Source of the DNA: Malus domestica | Lineage: Eukaryota > Streptophyta > Magnoliopsida > Rosales > Rosaceae | Assembly: GCF_042453785.1 (NCBI RefSeq) | Contig: NC_091677.1 | Location: forward strand, 4,621,501-4,685,500 | Direction of reading: 5' to 3' | Length of the DNA stretch: 64,000 bases | Shown here: positions 12,178 to 23,244 of the stretch, in pieces | How the letters are laid out: each line of letters begins with the position of its first letter | How positions within the stretch are numbered: the stretch's first letter is position 1 | Translations under genes and position numbers: made by a program | The notes under the pieces: model-generated | What the model saw: the letters and a program-made list of their open reading frames with translations, nothing else | What the model was told of the DNA's origin: nothing | The model's database searches: none

Positions 12178-12594
12178 CCACCACTAATTTCCTGCTCTAA
12201 AAATCACTGATGGGTTGTGAAGCCCAAAAGTTCAACAATCTTTGGGACTTTGTTGGGATTTGGAAGTGGGAACCTGCAAGCAGAGCCTTCCCCTCCTTTT
12301 TCCTTTTTTTTTAAATATTTTTTTTTTCTTTTCTTATTGGAATTTTCACCATCATCTTTCCCAGGTGCATAGTTGAATTTGCACCATGTATGTACTCCTT
12401 TATTATGCAAATAATAGAAGTCATATAACAAGATATATGTCAAATTAATCGTATTGAGATATGAAAATAAAATGAGAAGATTTTCTTGTCTGTGAAATTT
12501 TAGTCAACAACAGAGAGATGAGAGGTAGGGAGTGCTTCATCGGATTTGTGGGGTGTGATTTTTACTGATATAAGAATTTCTCGTACTTATAATA

Positions 12595-12980
12595 TGTTGT
12601 AAAACTAACGGTATATGTGTAATGAAACATAAAGTAAATGAGACAATATTTACGAAATTCGGCAAATGAGCTTAGGTTCTCGGACTAACAATAGTATTTT
12701 CATCCATTACATGAAATAATAAAAGTACAAAATAACTCCTCTTATTTTCTCTTTTCTTTTTTAACTCAGCTCACTAGTAATTTATTCTGTATCTCTTTTC
12801 TTTCTCTTCTTCTCTCTCTCTTTTTTCCTTTCTTTTCTCTTCATTCCGTACGTGTCTTCCTTCCATAAGCTCCTCTATTTTATAGGCAAAGCAGGAGCAC
12901 CGAAAGCAAGCAGCGGCAGCTCCTAGTGGAAGGACATATTCTTGATTCCTTTGTTGAGTGGACATCCAATATTTACAACA
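12595..12980 (+). repeat. LTR-like repeat, copy 2
   Basis: Direct diverged copy of 7132-7552, again starting TGTTGTAAAA and ending ATATTTACAACA. It sits immediately upstream of the duplicated bHLH/RPK2 unit. The ACGAGGTTCGGCAA-like segment of copy 1 is recognisable here in altered form. Old and diverged. Confidence 0.5.
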
Positions 12981-13209
12981 GAGGAAAGGAAGAAGGCGGT
13001 TTCTTCCCAAAAGAAACACAGCTGAATGGCTTGTTCTTCTCTCTCTCTCAACCTCTCTCAACCTCCCTCTATCTCTCTCTACCTCTCTCTCTCAACAGGG
13101 ATCAACAAAATTAGGGTTCGGATTTCCATAAACCCCTTTTTACTCTTTCTGTGCAAGTCCAAGGAAAGGAAGGGGTTTTTGGGTTTTGATCTCTTGGGTT
13201 CCGAAGACC

Positions 13210-13620
13210 CTTTTCTCAGCGGCAGGATCGATATGAATTCCCCAATTTTCAAGAGGAATCCGCAGTCTCTGAGCAAAATCCGAGTAGCGACACCGCGCCT
13301 GTAGCTTCCGCTGATTCGATTGAATTCCAGGGCAAGAAAAAGTAAATTTCAAGGGAAGTCAAAGGATTTTACTCCCACTGCTGCCAAGGTACGTACAATG
13401 TGATGTTAAATTTATCCAATTTTTCGATTTGGATTTAGTTGATAGTTTTTGGGGTTTTGACTTTTCAGTAGAGCATTAGTTAAAGCAGTTATCTTTGTGT
13501 CCATAAAGTTGGTAGCGGGAAATGAAAATTACCCTGTTAATTTGTTGCAGCCGCCATGGCCTCCGAAAGAAGCATTCGTGTAAGAGCAACAAGGGCTCGA
13601 GCTACTGACGAATTATAGTC
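13210..13620 (+). pseudogene. bHLH (CIB/BEE-type) gene 5' fragment, broken
   Basis: Part one reads FQEESAVSEQNPSSDTAPVAS in one frame, then RARKSKFQGKSKDFTPTAAK in another, so it is frameshifted. Serine-rich SVSEQ text followed by a basic RKRK..GKSKD segment is usual before the basic region in CIB-type bHLH proteins. A donor AAG|GTACGTAC lies at 13388/13389 and an acceptor TTGTTGCAG ends at 13550, making a 162-bp intron. The next exon begins PPWPPKEAF and shifts out of frame by a base loss relative to the copy at 133-201. A CT-rich leader (about 13035-13100) precedes it. No helix-loop-helix is present. Confidence 0.6.
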
Positions 13621-13750
13621 ATAATCTAGCTGAAATTGTAAGAATTGTGAGTTAAATTTCAATGCTTTCGAATCGTTATAGTGCTAAGTCATTTCCTTAA
13701 TATCAAGCTTTATGCTGAAATTATATACGATTTTGTGATCTGAACATGTT

Positions 13751-15248
13751 TCAGGGTGAAAAAAATCCCAACCAGTCTCGGCCAAATAAGTGATCTGACG
13801 TATCTATCCTTATCTGGCAATCTCCTTATTGGTGTCATTCCGTCTAGTTTGGGGCTGCTTGCCTCTTTAGAAGTGCTTGAACTTTCTTCAAACTATCTCA
13901 CTGGTGAGATACCGAAAGATATTGTGAATCTGCTGTTCTTCTGCTCGACAAGAATAATATTTCTGGTCAGATTCCATCTCTCACACTGTCATCTTTCAAT
14001 GTGTCTTTCAATAACATATCAGGTTCACTGCCTGCGAATAATAACCTGATGAAATGCAATGCTGATATAGGAAACCCGTATCTACACTCTTGCGCCATGT
14101 TTTCTCTGTCACAGGCAGCTTCTGATTTTCAAGGAAGAGTTGGCGATTCACAACCTTTTGCTGCTTCACCAATGGGAGGTCCAACTCAGGAGAGTGGGAA
14201 CGGTTTCAGTCCAATTGAGATAGCATCCATTACTTCTGCAGTGGCCATAGTTTCAGTGCTGCTTGCTCTTGTTGTTCTGTTCTTATATACACGGAAATGG
14301 AATCCAAAGTCTGGAACTCAAGGGTCTACCAGGAAGGAAGTTACAGTTTTCACAGACATTGGGGTTCCGTTGACCTTTGAGAATGTTGTGTGAGGCACAG
14401 GAAGTTTCATTGCTAGCAACTGCATCGGGAATGGAGGTTTTGGAGCTACCTACAAGGCAGAGATATCACCTGGAATCGTGGTGGCAATTAAACGGCTTTC
14501 AGTTGGAAGGTTCCCAGGAGTCCAACAGTTTCACGCAGAAATTAAAACCCTTGGAAGGCTTCGGCATCCAAATCTTGTCACTTTGCTTGGTTATCACGCC
14601 AGTGATACAGAGATGTTTCTAATATACAACTATTTGGCGGGTGGTAATTTGGAAAAGTTTATTCAGGAAAGGTCTACAAGGGATGTGGATTGGAGGGTAC
14701 TTCACAAGATTGCTTTGGACATAGCCCGTGCACTTGCCTACCTACATGATCAATGCGTACCACGTGTCCTTCATCGGGATGTCAAGCCGAGCAATATTTT
14801 GTTGGATGATGATTTTAATGCGTATCTCTCAGGCTTTGGTTTGGCCAGACTTCTGGGAACTTCAGAGACCCATGCTACTACCGGCGTTGCTGGAACTATT
14901 GGATATATTGCCCCAGAATATGCAATGACTTGCCGTGTTTCAGATAAGGCTGATGTATATAGTTATGGCGTTGTGCTACTGGAGTTACTCTCTGACAAGA
15001 AGGCACTGGATCCCTCCTTCTCTTCGTATGGAAATGGATTCAACATCGTTCAGTGGTCATGTATGCTTCTTCGGCAAGGCCGGGCAAAGGAATTCTTCAC
15101 CGCTGGGTTATGGGATGCAGGTCCCCATGATGACTTAGTAGAAGTTCTTCACTTGGCAGTAGTGTGCACGGTTGACTCTCTCTCAACCAGGCCTACAATG
15201 AGGCAAGTTGTACGACGGCTTAAGCAACTTCAGCCTCCATCTTGCTAG
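13751..15248 (+). pseudogene. Truncated RPK2-like LRR-RLK pseudogene
   Basis: Tandem copy of the gene at 357-3788. The leader (13430-13745) jumps straight to sequence matching position about 2262 of the first copy, so signal peptide, LRRNT and most LRRs are deleted. Small deletions near 13935 and 13978 shift the frame, and a C-to-T change makes TGA at 14391-14393 where the first copy has CGA. The kinase part (14478-15248) is open but the DFG aspartate is changed ([10 protein letters not shown] in place of [10 protein letters not shown]), so even this part should lack normal kinase activity. Downstream sequence stays about 95% alike, so the duplication is fairly recent or has been homogenised. 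Confidence 0.9.
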
Positions 15249-15439
15249 CTGCATTACAAGGTTTGTACTGGTTAACATTAGTAGTCTGTAGAAAGAGGAG
15301 CTCCATTTGTCATATGTGTCTGCGCATTCGGTGCGCTTTGGATATTTCTTATCCAACCATTTCAGCCTTTGTTTCCAGCCAGACAGACAAGAGGCAGCTT
15401 CGTTCGCCATGGATGCATTAAAAGAGATTCAACATTGCT

Positions 15440-15690
15440 ACTTAGGCCCGAGGGACCAAAGGAGGTTCGACATTGTAGCATGGGCTATATGCTTCTTCGA
15501 CATGGCCGTGTAAAGGAATTCATTATAGCTGTGTTATGGTATGCAGGTCCTCATGATGCAGTTTTCTCGACAAGGCTTACAGTGGCGAATTGAGTCATGG
15601 TGTAAGCAACTTCAGCCCTCTGTCTTGTTAGCTGACCAACAAGGGTTGGATCGGTTAACATTAGTAATCTGTATGGCCTCAGGTTAAGAG
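15440..15690 (+). pseudogene. Third, degraded RPK2 3'-end fragment
   Basis: The sequence reads TGCTTCTTCGACATGGCCGTG, AAGGAATTCATTATAGCTG and GCAGGTCCTCATGATG in the same order as the end of the RPK2 kinase domain (about 3604-3672), then a diverged version of the C-terminal codons and of the 3' UTR (GGTTAACATTAGTAATCTGTA). It is shorter and far more diverged than the copy at 13751-15248, with stops and deletions. It shows that the locus once held at least three tandem copies. Confidence 0.75.
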
Positions 15691-16766
15691 TATTTGCTTC
15701 TGCACCCGTGGTCCTGTAATATATATCGTGTCAAAGTAAAAGAACGTAATAAAAGTATAGTAATTTCTGTGCTGATGTTCTGTTGCTTGGTTTATAGGCG
15801 TGTTACTGAATTATTCTTCCACTTTGAATTGTAAAAAGAGTAATGTTTGTCACTTTTACAAATGGGAGGGTCCTGGTTGGTAGGAAGCTATTGGCAACAT
15901 ATTCTTCTTTGGTCATAAGTTTCGTTCTAGCCAAATGCGAATTTAAACCATATTATTGCTAGCCTATTGTAATGTTTAATCTGCTCCGGTTTTAGTATAG
16001 ATAATATTGTTTGTTAAAAAAAAAAAAAACCTTTTCTTTACTGCATACACAAAATCCCTTGCTTTCCCATCACCTCATTCTATTGGAGGAGAAATTTTTT
16101 TAAGTGTACGGTGTTTAACTGAGTACTTCAAGTGTCATAAAATAAATTATGAGACACGGAAAAATATATAATTTTTCTACTTGTATTATGATTTCTTGAG
16201 TGTCGGTTAAATACCCGGTACTTGAAAAAAAAATCTCTCCTAATGAAAATTTATGTTATAGCACCTTGTCAAATCATTCCGACGAAAACAACAAAGATCC
16301 ACATTCTTTGCAGAAGTTACTCCTAGTCATCTTTGGACACCTCTATTTGGGAAGTAACTTTTGCACATTCTTTTTTAATCCTGCTCGTCGAAATTGATAT
16401 GCATAAATCATTTGGGCACCGAGATAGAATTAAGGTCAAGCTCATAAAAAGCCGGACATAATTAAGTATTGAACTCGATATCTATAAAAATCGAACTTAA
16501 AACGTTCCACTTGTAAATAAAAATATATACAGTTAGACCATAGTGTTGGCGGGGTAAAATGCCTCTTGGGAGCCCTTTGTTCTAAGGTTAGAGCCTTCCA
16601 ACAAGAAGCTTCATGTACCGAGTTCAATACAAGTGCCCACAAATCCATTGAAAGACCGAATTTAAACAAACCAAACAAAGAGTAAAAGCAACATTGATGA
16701 ATCTTTCCCTACTTTCTCCCTCGTGCTCACGTCTAGGTTTTGACATGGCCACAAGGGCACTAGCAA
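15691..16766. other. Spacer; possible degraded SINE near 16450-16550
   Basis: No gene seen. A 13-base A run lies near 16016. Around 16450-16550 the minus strand has tRNA-like words (GGTCTAAC..., GTTCGATTTTTA) in the order of a tRNA-derived SINE related to the one at 54815-54985, but weakly. The rest is ordinary AT-rich sequence ahead of the 3' end of the AFP gene. Confidence 0.3.
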
Positions 16767-19055
16767 CTACAAAAACGGACTAGGGTTCACCACTATATGC
16801 TTCAACGGGTGCGCCACGTCACCACCGCCGGCATGCTTCACAAACTCCGCTGGCGAGAGAAAGCTGCCATGGCAAACGCACAGTATCCTCACTTCCTCAC
16901 CCTTCTTGTATCTGTAAAGAAACCCTTCTATTCTTTTCCCGTCAGGGCCATCTCCTGTCGTAGACACACACGGCATGTTCTCCAACACATTCCTCATGAT
17001 TTCGTTGGCACCATTTTCTGGAACTGGGGGTTTATTACAGTTGATTTCCGTTTGGACGCCATTGAACTGGCCCGATCTTTGAGCGGTTATCATTCTTGGG
17101 GTGGCTAACAGTTCATCCTCTGTCTTTGGCGAAGATTGAGAATCGACATGGCTTCTTGCTTGGGTGTGCACTCCTGCATATGCATATTGAGATGTAAAAT
17201 GTGAAAAAAAAAGGGAACAAGAGCTGTGACAAACCAGTCTAAAAATAGATTTTCAAGTGATCCTAGGTATCGGCAAGAAGAGGAAATTGGTAGACAAACA
17301 TCAACCGAATCTATCATATTGATATGATATAAATACAAGATCATTTGTCTACAATGTTCTTCTTCTTCATATCACAAAATCAATGGCATATCATTTCTCG
17401 TGGACACTTTAAGAGACAAAGTTCTTACTAAAGGCCTTCAGTCTGGGAAAGGGATCCTCTCTAGATCCCTTCCTCTTAATCCACCAAGTTCAGGAACCAG
17501 GCCATTGAAATTTGATCCAACGGCTTAGTCCTTGTTTGTAGCCGTTGGATCAAATTTCAATGGCCAGGATCCCCGGAATTGGTGGATTAGGAGGAAGGGA
17601 TCCAAAGAGGATCCCTTTCCTTCATTATGCACTTCAAAATCAATCATGTGAAAGTAAAGTGGATAAGGATATTTGGCGTTGGGGAAAGTAAAGCAACATG
17701 GAGGGGATCTAAGGGACCACCGTAGCTGCCCCTGTCGAATGTAAAAGGCACCTAAACAAAGTCAATCATGGGACACTCCTAATCTAGAATTTCACTCGAG
17801 ACGATTTTCATAACTAGGTTTCGTATAAAACTTAGGCTTCGTAGTTTTGAAGTTAGACCAGCTACTGAATAGAACACTTTGATATGAAAATTATATTGGA
17901 CCAAACTACACATAAACCCCTAATCGGACCAAGAACATGGCTAGCAGCACCATCAATCGGTTTGTTAAGGAAGGCAATTCCGAAGTACCTAATTGGATAG
18001 ACATACCATTACACAAATTGGATAGACATTTAGTACCTAATTGGGAAGGGAAGGGGAGACCTAAAGCCATTTTTTCAAAAACTCGAAAAACATAAAACCG
18101 TAATCCTCCTAAGAATTCAAGAACCTACACAATCACTCACAAAATTTATAACATACACCAAACAACGGTAAAAAGAGTCCAATTTCCCGACTTTTGGATG
18201 ATACAAAATTTCACACAGATCACATAGCAAACTAATTACAATGAAAAACACGTACAAGAATTGAAACCAATTGTAATTAAATTGAAACGATGCAGACTTG
18301 GGCGTAGCTAAGTTACCTAGAGCAGTACAAATTAGTTTAGAATAGAATATCGCTCAACTCGGAAAAAGAAGTTTTGAAATGAGAATACCTTGAGACGTGG
18401 CAGCAACTTGGTTCTCAGATTCAGAAACCCCAGTTGAGCCACTTCCTTGAGATGCCGCCGGTGGCGGCGGAACAGGACAATTGGGTATCCCCATAGCTCT
18501 AAACTCATCTACAACCTTCACAAACTGCTCCCTCCTATGAACCCCATTCGCCACCTCCCCCGTCTTCTCCTCCACGCCGCCGTTCTCTCGGCTCCGATCT
18601 CTCGGTACCTTCAAGTTCCTCAGCTGCTTCTCCGACCTCTTCCTCTTCGCCTCCATTCTCCTCAAGCTCTGCAGCTCCTTCCGCTTCCTCCACTCGTCCT
18701 CTGTCTCCGTTGGAAGCGAACAAGTCCTCATCAGAGGCACCGCCCGCGACGGCGCGGACACACGACACTTCGTTTCTTCTTCTCTTGCCGGGGTGAAACC
18801 GAAATCAGATATTGACGACGAGCGTTTCAGCGCCACCGTTTTGGCTCTGGCGGGGTCCACCCCGAACCGACCGTTCAGAGACAGCCCGAGGCTCAGCTCA
18901 ATCTCCTCGGAATCCTCGCCGGTTGGCTCCCCGAAATTCCCCGGAAAATCGTTCCTGGCAACCATTTTCCCGTACAAATCGCCCGGAAAAGTACTCACTT
19001 GCATTGGGAACACCTGCTGGGTTGCTCTGTTCCCGCCTTCCTCTGTTTGCGCCAT
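16767..19055 (-). CDS. AFP: NINJA-family protein AFP-like (ABI5-binding protein)
   Basis: Two exons: 19055-18389 and 17173-16767. Donor AAG|GTATTC at 18389/18388 and acceptor TATGCAG at 17174 keep the frame (phase 1), giving 357 residues. The start at 19055 (MAQTEEGG) is preferred over the in-frame ATG at 19094. Visible parts: an EAR repression motif [11 protein letters not shown] (about residues 53-63), a basic nuclear-targeting stretch ([12 protein letters not shown], about 130-145), a Ser-rich middle, and the conserved C-terminal NINJA/Jas-binding-type domain ([23 protein letters not shown]..., [16 protein letters not shown], about 285-357). Family members bind ABI5 or JAZ proteins and recruit TOPLESS corepressors in the nucleus, damping ABA or jasmonate responses. 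The 1.2-kb intron contains a MITE. Confidence 0.93.
17445..17620. mobile_element. hAT-like MITE in the AFP intron
   Basis: About 40-base terminal inverted repeats: GGAAAGGGATCCTCT... with CCACCAA on the left and TTGGTGGATTAGGAGG...GGATCCCTTTCC on the right, and a second inverted pair inside (CCATTGAAATTTGATCCAACGG and its complement). Flanks TTCAGTCT and TTCATTAT agree at six of eight positions, fitting an 8-bp hAT-type target duplication. The element could form a long hairpin in the pre-mRNA. Confidence 0.75.
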
Positions 19056-19659
19056 TGAAAAAAATAAAAATTGCAGAAACTCGCCGGAACCCAAATCAAA
19101 TTAATCGAATTCAATCAAAGCTACCCAGATCAATTTTTTTTCACGATTTCAAAACCCAGAAGTATAATTTCACCAGAAAATTTTGAAAATCTGAGGAATT
19201 GTAGAACCGCCGGAAACCCAAATCGAATTGGTCAAATTCAGAGCTACCCGGATGAAATTTTTGCACTTTTCAGAACCGGGAAGTAGAAATTCAGCAGAAA
19301 AATTCAAAATCTGAGAAATTGGGTAAATTTTAATTTAATTTATCATATGGTTTACATCGAACGATGATTGCAGCCATGTTTCCACCGAACACTGCAACAA
19401 AACTCCCACATTTTCCCGCACTTTCTCGGCGCGAATTTTCCATGGAAACGGCGAGAAATTTCATCTCAGTTGCACCAGAGGACGAAGACCATGAAGCAGA
19501 AGAAGATCGGCACGCAATCAACGACCCCGCCAGAAGCAGTTCCTCAAGTTGATTGAAAACAAATTGACTGAACACAGAAAAAATTAAAAAGTAAAAATAA
19601 ATCTCTTTTTAACGGAAGATAAAGAAATAGGGAATACCGAAAAAGCCCCTGAGAATCGC

Positions 19660-19960
19660 CGACTGCAGACACGTGGCGGACATGAAGAGCGCCGACAACC
19701 ACGTGGCTTGCAGAAACGCAGATCTGAGTGACGCACCGAACATGCGACGCCTACTAGTTGGGTTTTACTAGATTAGGGTGCGAAGGGACACGTGTCGTGT
19801 CGGAGACGATGTGGCGTAGGTGGGCGCCACGTAGCGCGGAAATATCCCGGCGTTGTAGAGAGCCGCAATTCCCTCTATCCGATGCCTTAATATCTATGAA
19901 TAAACGAGCTGGACTCCAGAGCTGGGAAAACGTACGCTCTGCGGGAGGGACACGTGGATG
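19660..19960 (-). promoter_or_regulatory. ABRE/G-box cluster upstream of the AFP gene
   Basis: CACGTGGC at 19670-19677 and again at 19700-19707, CACGTGTC at 19789-19796, CACGTGG at 19951-19957, and a GCCACGTA near 19817 all lie within 300 bases, about 600-900 bases upstream of the AFP start. CACGTGGC is the classical ABA-response element core bound by ABI5-type bZIP factors, so the gene may be controlled by the factor its product represses. The function is inferred; the motifs are seen. Confidence 0.6.
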
Positions 19961-20039
19961 ATGCCTGGGGAGTCGGGTCGGGGCCGTTTCGTTTCCTTGA
20001 AGGAATATTGTCGCCGCGAGTGTGGTCATCATTGCTATT

Positions 20040-21020
20040 CGCTTTATGCTAGTTAAAGTTCAACAAAACGTATTTCTTTGATAATTTGTTGGATTAGTAT
20101 TAATTCGCTTGAATTCCCGTTTAAAATATTAGTATCAGTAGAAATATCAATACGTAAATTCGTAAAAATATTGACATATTTATCGAATATTGATATCAGA
20201 TCAATATTTGTTGTTTTTTTTTATAGAATATGGAGATTTAGAATAAAATTGTAGGAATTGTCAAACATTGGTTTTGTATGAAATATAAGAGTTTCTTCAA
20301 TATTTAATAAATGTGTCTAAAATATCGACAATATCTTTCGATTTTAGCATAAAACTTAAAGAGTTTCTTTGATATAAAGTGTAGTTTAGAGTTCACAGGC
20401 CATTTTCCTATCTTTCTTTTATTTTTGGGATGTTTTCTGAAAGTATCAACCAAATGAAAGAAATTCTAAACTTTGACTTCTTAATTAAGTAATAAATTAT
20501 GCTAGAGCCAAAATTTTAAATTAAATTTATAAATAATATGTCATCAATGTGAAATAGATATTTTAATTAACACTTAATTAATAATCTAATCATATATAAC
20601 CACATAATTTAATTTTAAAAATTTAATTCATCTAGCATTACATTTAACTAATTAATAAAAAAAATGTAATAATAAGGTGGAGTAAGACGGAAGAATCCAT
20701 GGAGGAGGTGAGGAGGTGAGAGTGACACGCAAAAGGGCCTGTGACCTGGTCAGGTGTGGACCCCTCCAAGAGGGCCAAGAGGGCCAACTTGCACTCATTT
20801 TTATCCAGTAGGGGATGTTATGCAATCAGTGAAATGCCACATGTTAACATGCAGTCAGAGTGCATCGTGTCCGGAGAGAAATGGATGGAGACAGCGAAGC
20901 CAAGTTGAAGGTGCAGACAAGGTGTCCAAAGAGTACTTGTCCACTACGCGTGTCCTACGCACGCGTCATGTCAGACTAATTATTACACAAGGAATTATAA
21001 AATAGAAAATATCTGATGTT
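20040..21020. other. Intergenic stretch without a supportable gene
   Basis: AT-rich from 20040 to 20690, including a near palindrome AATATTGATATCAGATCAATATT near 20190, which looks like a MITE remnant. 20690-21000 is GC-richer, with GAGGAGGTGAGGAGGTGAG and GAGGGCCAAGAGGGCCAA small repeats, but has no recognisable product. Confidence 0.3.
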
Positions 21021-21025
21021 GATAT

Positions 21026-22189
21026 AATTGAATATCAGAGTGTGCAACGAACGAAACTAACAAAATAATAGAAATATTATTAAACAAACCAGAATGTCGA
21101 AAGGGCTACAAAACCCTAAGAGACTACATTGTGACTGACTTGTTAAAACTAACTAATATAAGCACTATTATATATAGTGAAAACTAAAACAAACCCTAAT
21201 CCTTAAAGGATATAGAAAACTAAAGCACAATCATAATCCTTAAAGGATATAGAAAATTCTAACATCCTAGTCCCACAAGAAAACCATAAAAAAAAATAAA
21301 CTAATAACTAATTTTCCAACACTCCCTGTCAAACTCATGGTGGTACACGTCATGAGTTTGCCAACAAGTAGATGCAGATGCAAGACTCCAAATTTCAGTG
21401 CTAGTGTCAATGCCAATGCCAATGCCAATGTCAATGCCAATGCCAATACCGATGCCGATGCCGATACCGATGCCGATGCCGATGCCGATACCGATGCCGA
21501 TGTCAACTTCCGAACAAACAAACAAAAAATCCAACCAAACTTTTTTTTTTCTCTTTGCCCGCATGGGCCTTAAATAAGCAACCAATTTTCTCTTGTTTCT
21601 TCCTTTTTTTTTTACTCCCCTTTTTTTCCTTTTTTTTTCGTTCCATTCTACTTTTTCCACTTTTTTTCTTTGCAGCAATACAAACTTGCGGATACTCTTG
21701 CAAGTTGCGGCGTTCAAAGGTGCAGAAGTAGAGTCATGGGACAAAAAACAAAAAACGAACGAACAATTTTTTTCTTCTTGCAAACAATCAATACCAACTA
21801 ACAATCTGAACACAAATGACAACGGAAACAAGCAAACAGATACCAACCCGAAGCAGATTAAATCTCGAAGGATCAAACCTGGCTCTGATACCAAGTTGAA
21901 TATTAGAGTGCGCAACGAACAAGACTAACAAAATAATAGAAATATTATTAAACAAACGAGAATGCCGAAATGGCTACAAAACCCTAAGAGACTAAATTGT
22001 GACTGACTTGTTAAAACTAACTAATACAAGCAGTATTATATATAGTGAAAACTAAAGCAAACCCTAATCCTTAAAGGATATAGAAAACTAAAGCACAATC
22101 CTAATCCTTAAAGGATATAGAAAATTCTAACATCCTTGTCCCACAAGAAAACCATAAACAAAAATAAACTAATAACTAATTTTCCAATA
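21026..22189 (-). mobile_element. TRIM-type LTR element
   Basis: Two 293-bp direct LTRs (21029-21321 and 21897-22189), about 95% identical, bounded by TG...CA-type ends. On the minus strand the LTR at 22189 is followed by a primer-binding site TGGTATCAGAGC (initiator-Met tRNA type, about 21881-21892), and a purine run GACAGGGAG precedes the other LTR, so the element lies in minus orientation. The interior of about 575 bp has no gag or pol. GATAT occurs on both flanks (21021-21025, 22190-22194) and is a likely target duplication. It looks structurally whole for a non-coding TRIM. LTR divergence near 5% suggests an age of a few million years. Confidence 0.88.
21402..21510. repeat. Hexanucleotide tandem repeat inside the TRIM element
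   Basis: About eighteen units of a 6-base word. The left half is mostly CCAATG, the right half mostly CCGATG or CCGATA, so the array has two sub-blocks. It opens long artificial frames on both strands, with alternating Gly-Ile text on the minus strand. Confidence 0.9.
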
Positions 22190-22194
22190 GATAT

Positions 22195-22900
22195 ATTGTT
22201 TTCTCCCTCGAGAAATGATGGAGAAAATTTTCTCAAAAACGGAATTCTTTATCGTCTCGTTTTATTTAGTTGGTACGAAATTAGCGTTACACTAGAAGTG
22301 TGTTTGTTTACCTTAATTAAGCCTTACTAGACTGAACTAATAGTTAGTCCAAGTCCATGTTTGTTAGCAACAAGGACTACGTTTAATGGTATTAACCGAG
22401 ACTCGCGTCGACTAAAACTTTCGCTAGGGGTCTTAGCGAGAACCCTCAAGAGCGAGCAAACTGCTAGTCTCGTTCTCTCCCTTCTCTTTCGCACCTTCGC
22501 CCCTTTGCCCTTTTGTCTTCTTCTTCCTCGTCGCACCTTCGCCCTCTCGTCTTCTGCTCCCTTGTGGGTTTCCAGCCACGTACTCTACGTTCGCCACCAA
22601 AGGCTTACTCGAGTGGGCAAATAAACACTGCGTTCGCCGCCAAAGGCCCCCCTCACCGACCCATTCTCCAACCCCAACAACCTATTAATTAGGTTTGTGT
22701 TAATGGGGTTTGATGAATTTATGTCAATTTGGGTTAAATTTTGTTAATTTGGATAAATCTGTGAGATGTACAATTGCTTGTGTATGATTCTTAGAGTGAT
22801 GCTCTATATGTAATTTAGAATCTTAGAATTGATTTAAATTTGAATGATGTAGGTAGATGTGAAGTAGGTTAATTTAATGGTTGAATTGGTGGCGGTGATG
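22195..22900. other. Spacer upstream of gene fragments
   Basis: 22195-22340 is AT-rich. 22340-22680 is GC-richer, with repeated CACCTTCGCCC and TTCGCC(A/G)CCAAAGG words (at about 22590 and 22632). No protein is recognised. It may belong to the same mobile unit that carries the chaperonin and transaminase pieces. Confidence 0.25.
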
Positions 22901-22904
22901 GGTG

Positions 22905-23031
22905 CAGGTAGGGGTGGACATGGTGGCAGATCTGGTTGGAGTTACATTGGGTTCAAAAGGAAGGAATGTGGTGCTGCAAAATAAGTATGGACCTCCAAGA
23001 TTGTCAATGACGGTGAAACTCTCCTCAAATA
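22905..23031 (+). pseudogene. Chloroplast chaperonin-60 beta exon fragment
   Basis: The frame reads [19 protein letters not shown] then [11 protein letters not shown], and after a one-base loss continues as [10 protein letters not shown]. The intact family has VTLGPKGRNVVLE-KYG-P-IVNDG near the start of the mature GroEL-like equatorial domain. Only this exon-sized piece is present, about 40 codons, with a frameshift and a stop directly after, so it cannot make a chaperonin. Confidence 0.8.
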
Positions 23032-23244
23032 GGTAATTGGTTCCACATTTGAATTAGCCAATTGCTGTTTTAGTATTTTAGAATCTTCGAATTGATTTAA
23101 ATTTTAATACCGACATAAATTAAGTTGTCCTTGGTGGCATTAGTTTAACTTTAGTGTTAATAAATAACACTCAAAATATTATCTATCAAATTATCGTTCA
23201 TTGCTCATGTGTTCTAGTTAGCATTTGTATTTGCAAGTCTGCAT

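Noticed and set aside
7132-12980. One complete LTR element spanning both LTR-like repeats
   Set aside because: The two repeats are strongly diverged, there is no target duplication, and the interior cannot be tied to these LTRs; listed as separate features.
18447-19186. Several plus-strand frames
   Set aside because: They are antisense to AFP exon 1, which has a clear family match and correct splice sites.
21301-21915. Long minus-strand frame with alternating Gly-Ile text
   Set aside because: It is produced by the hexanucleotide array inside the TRIM element, and runs through the primer-binding site and into an LTR; no protein family looks like this.
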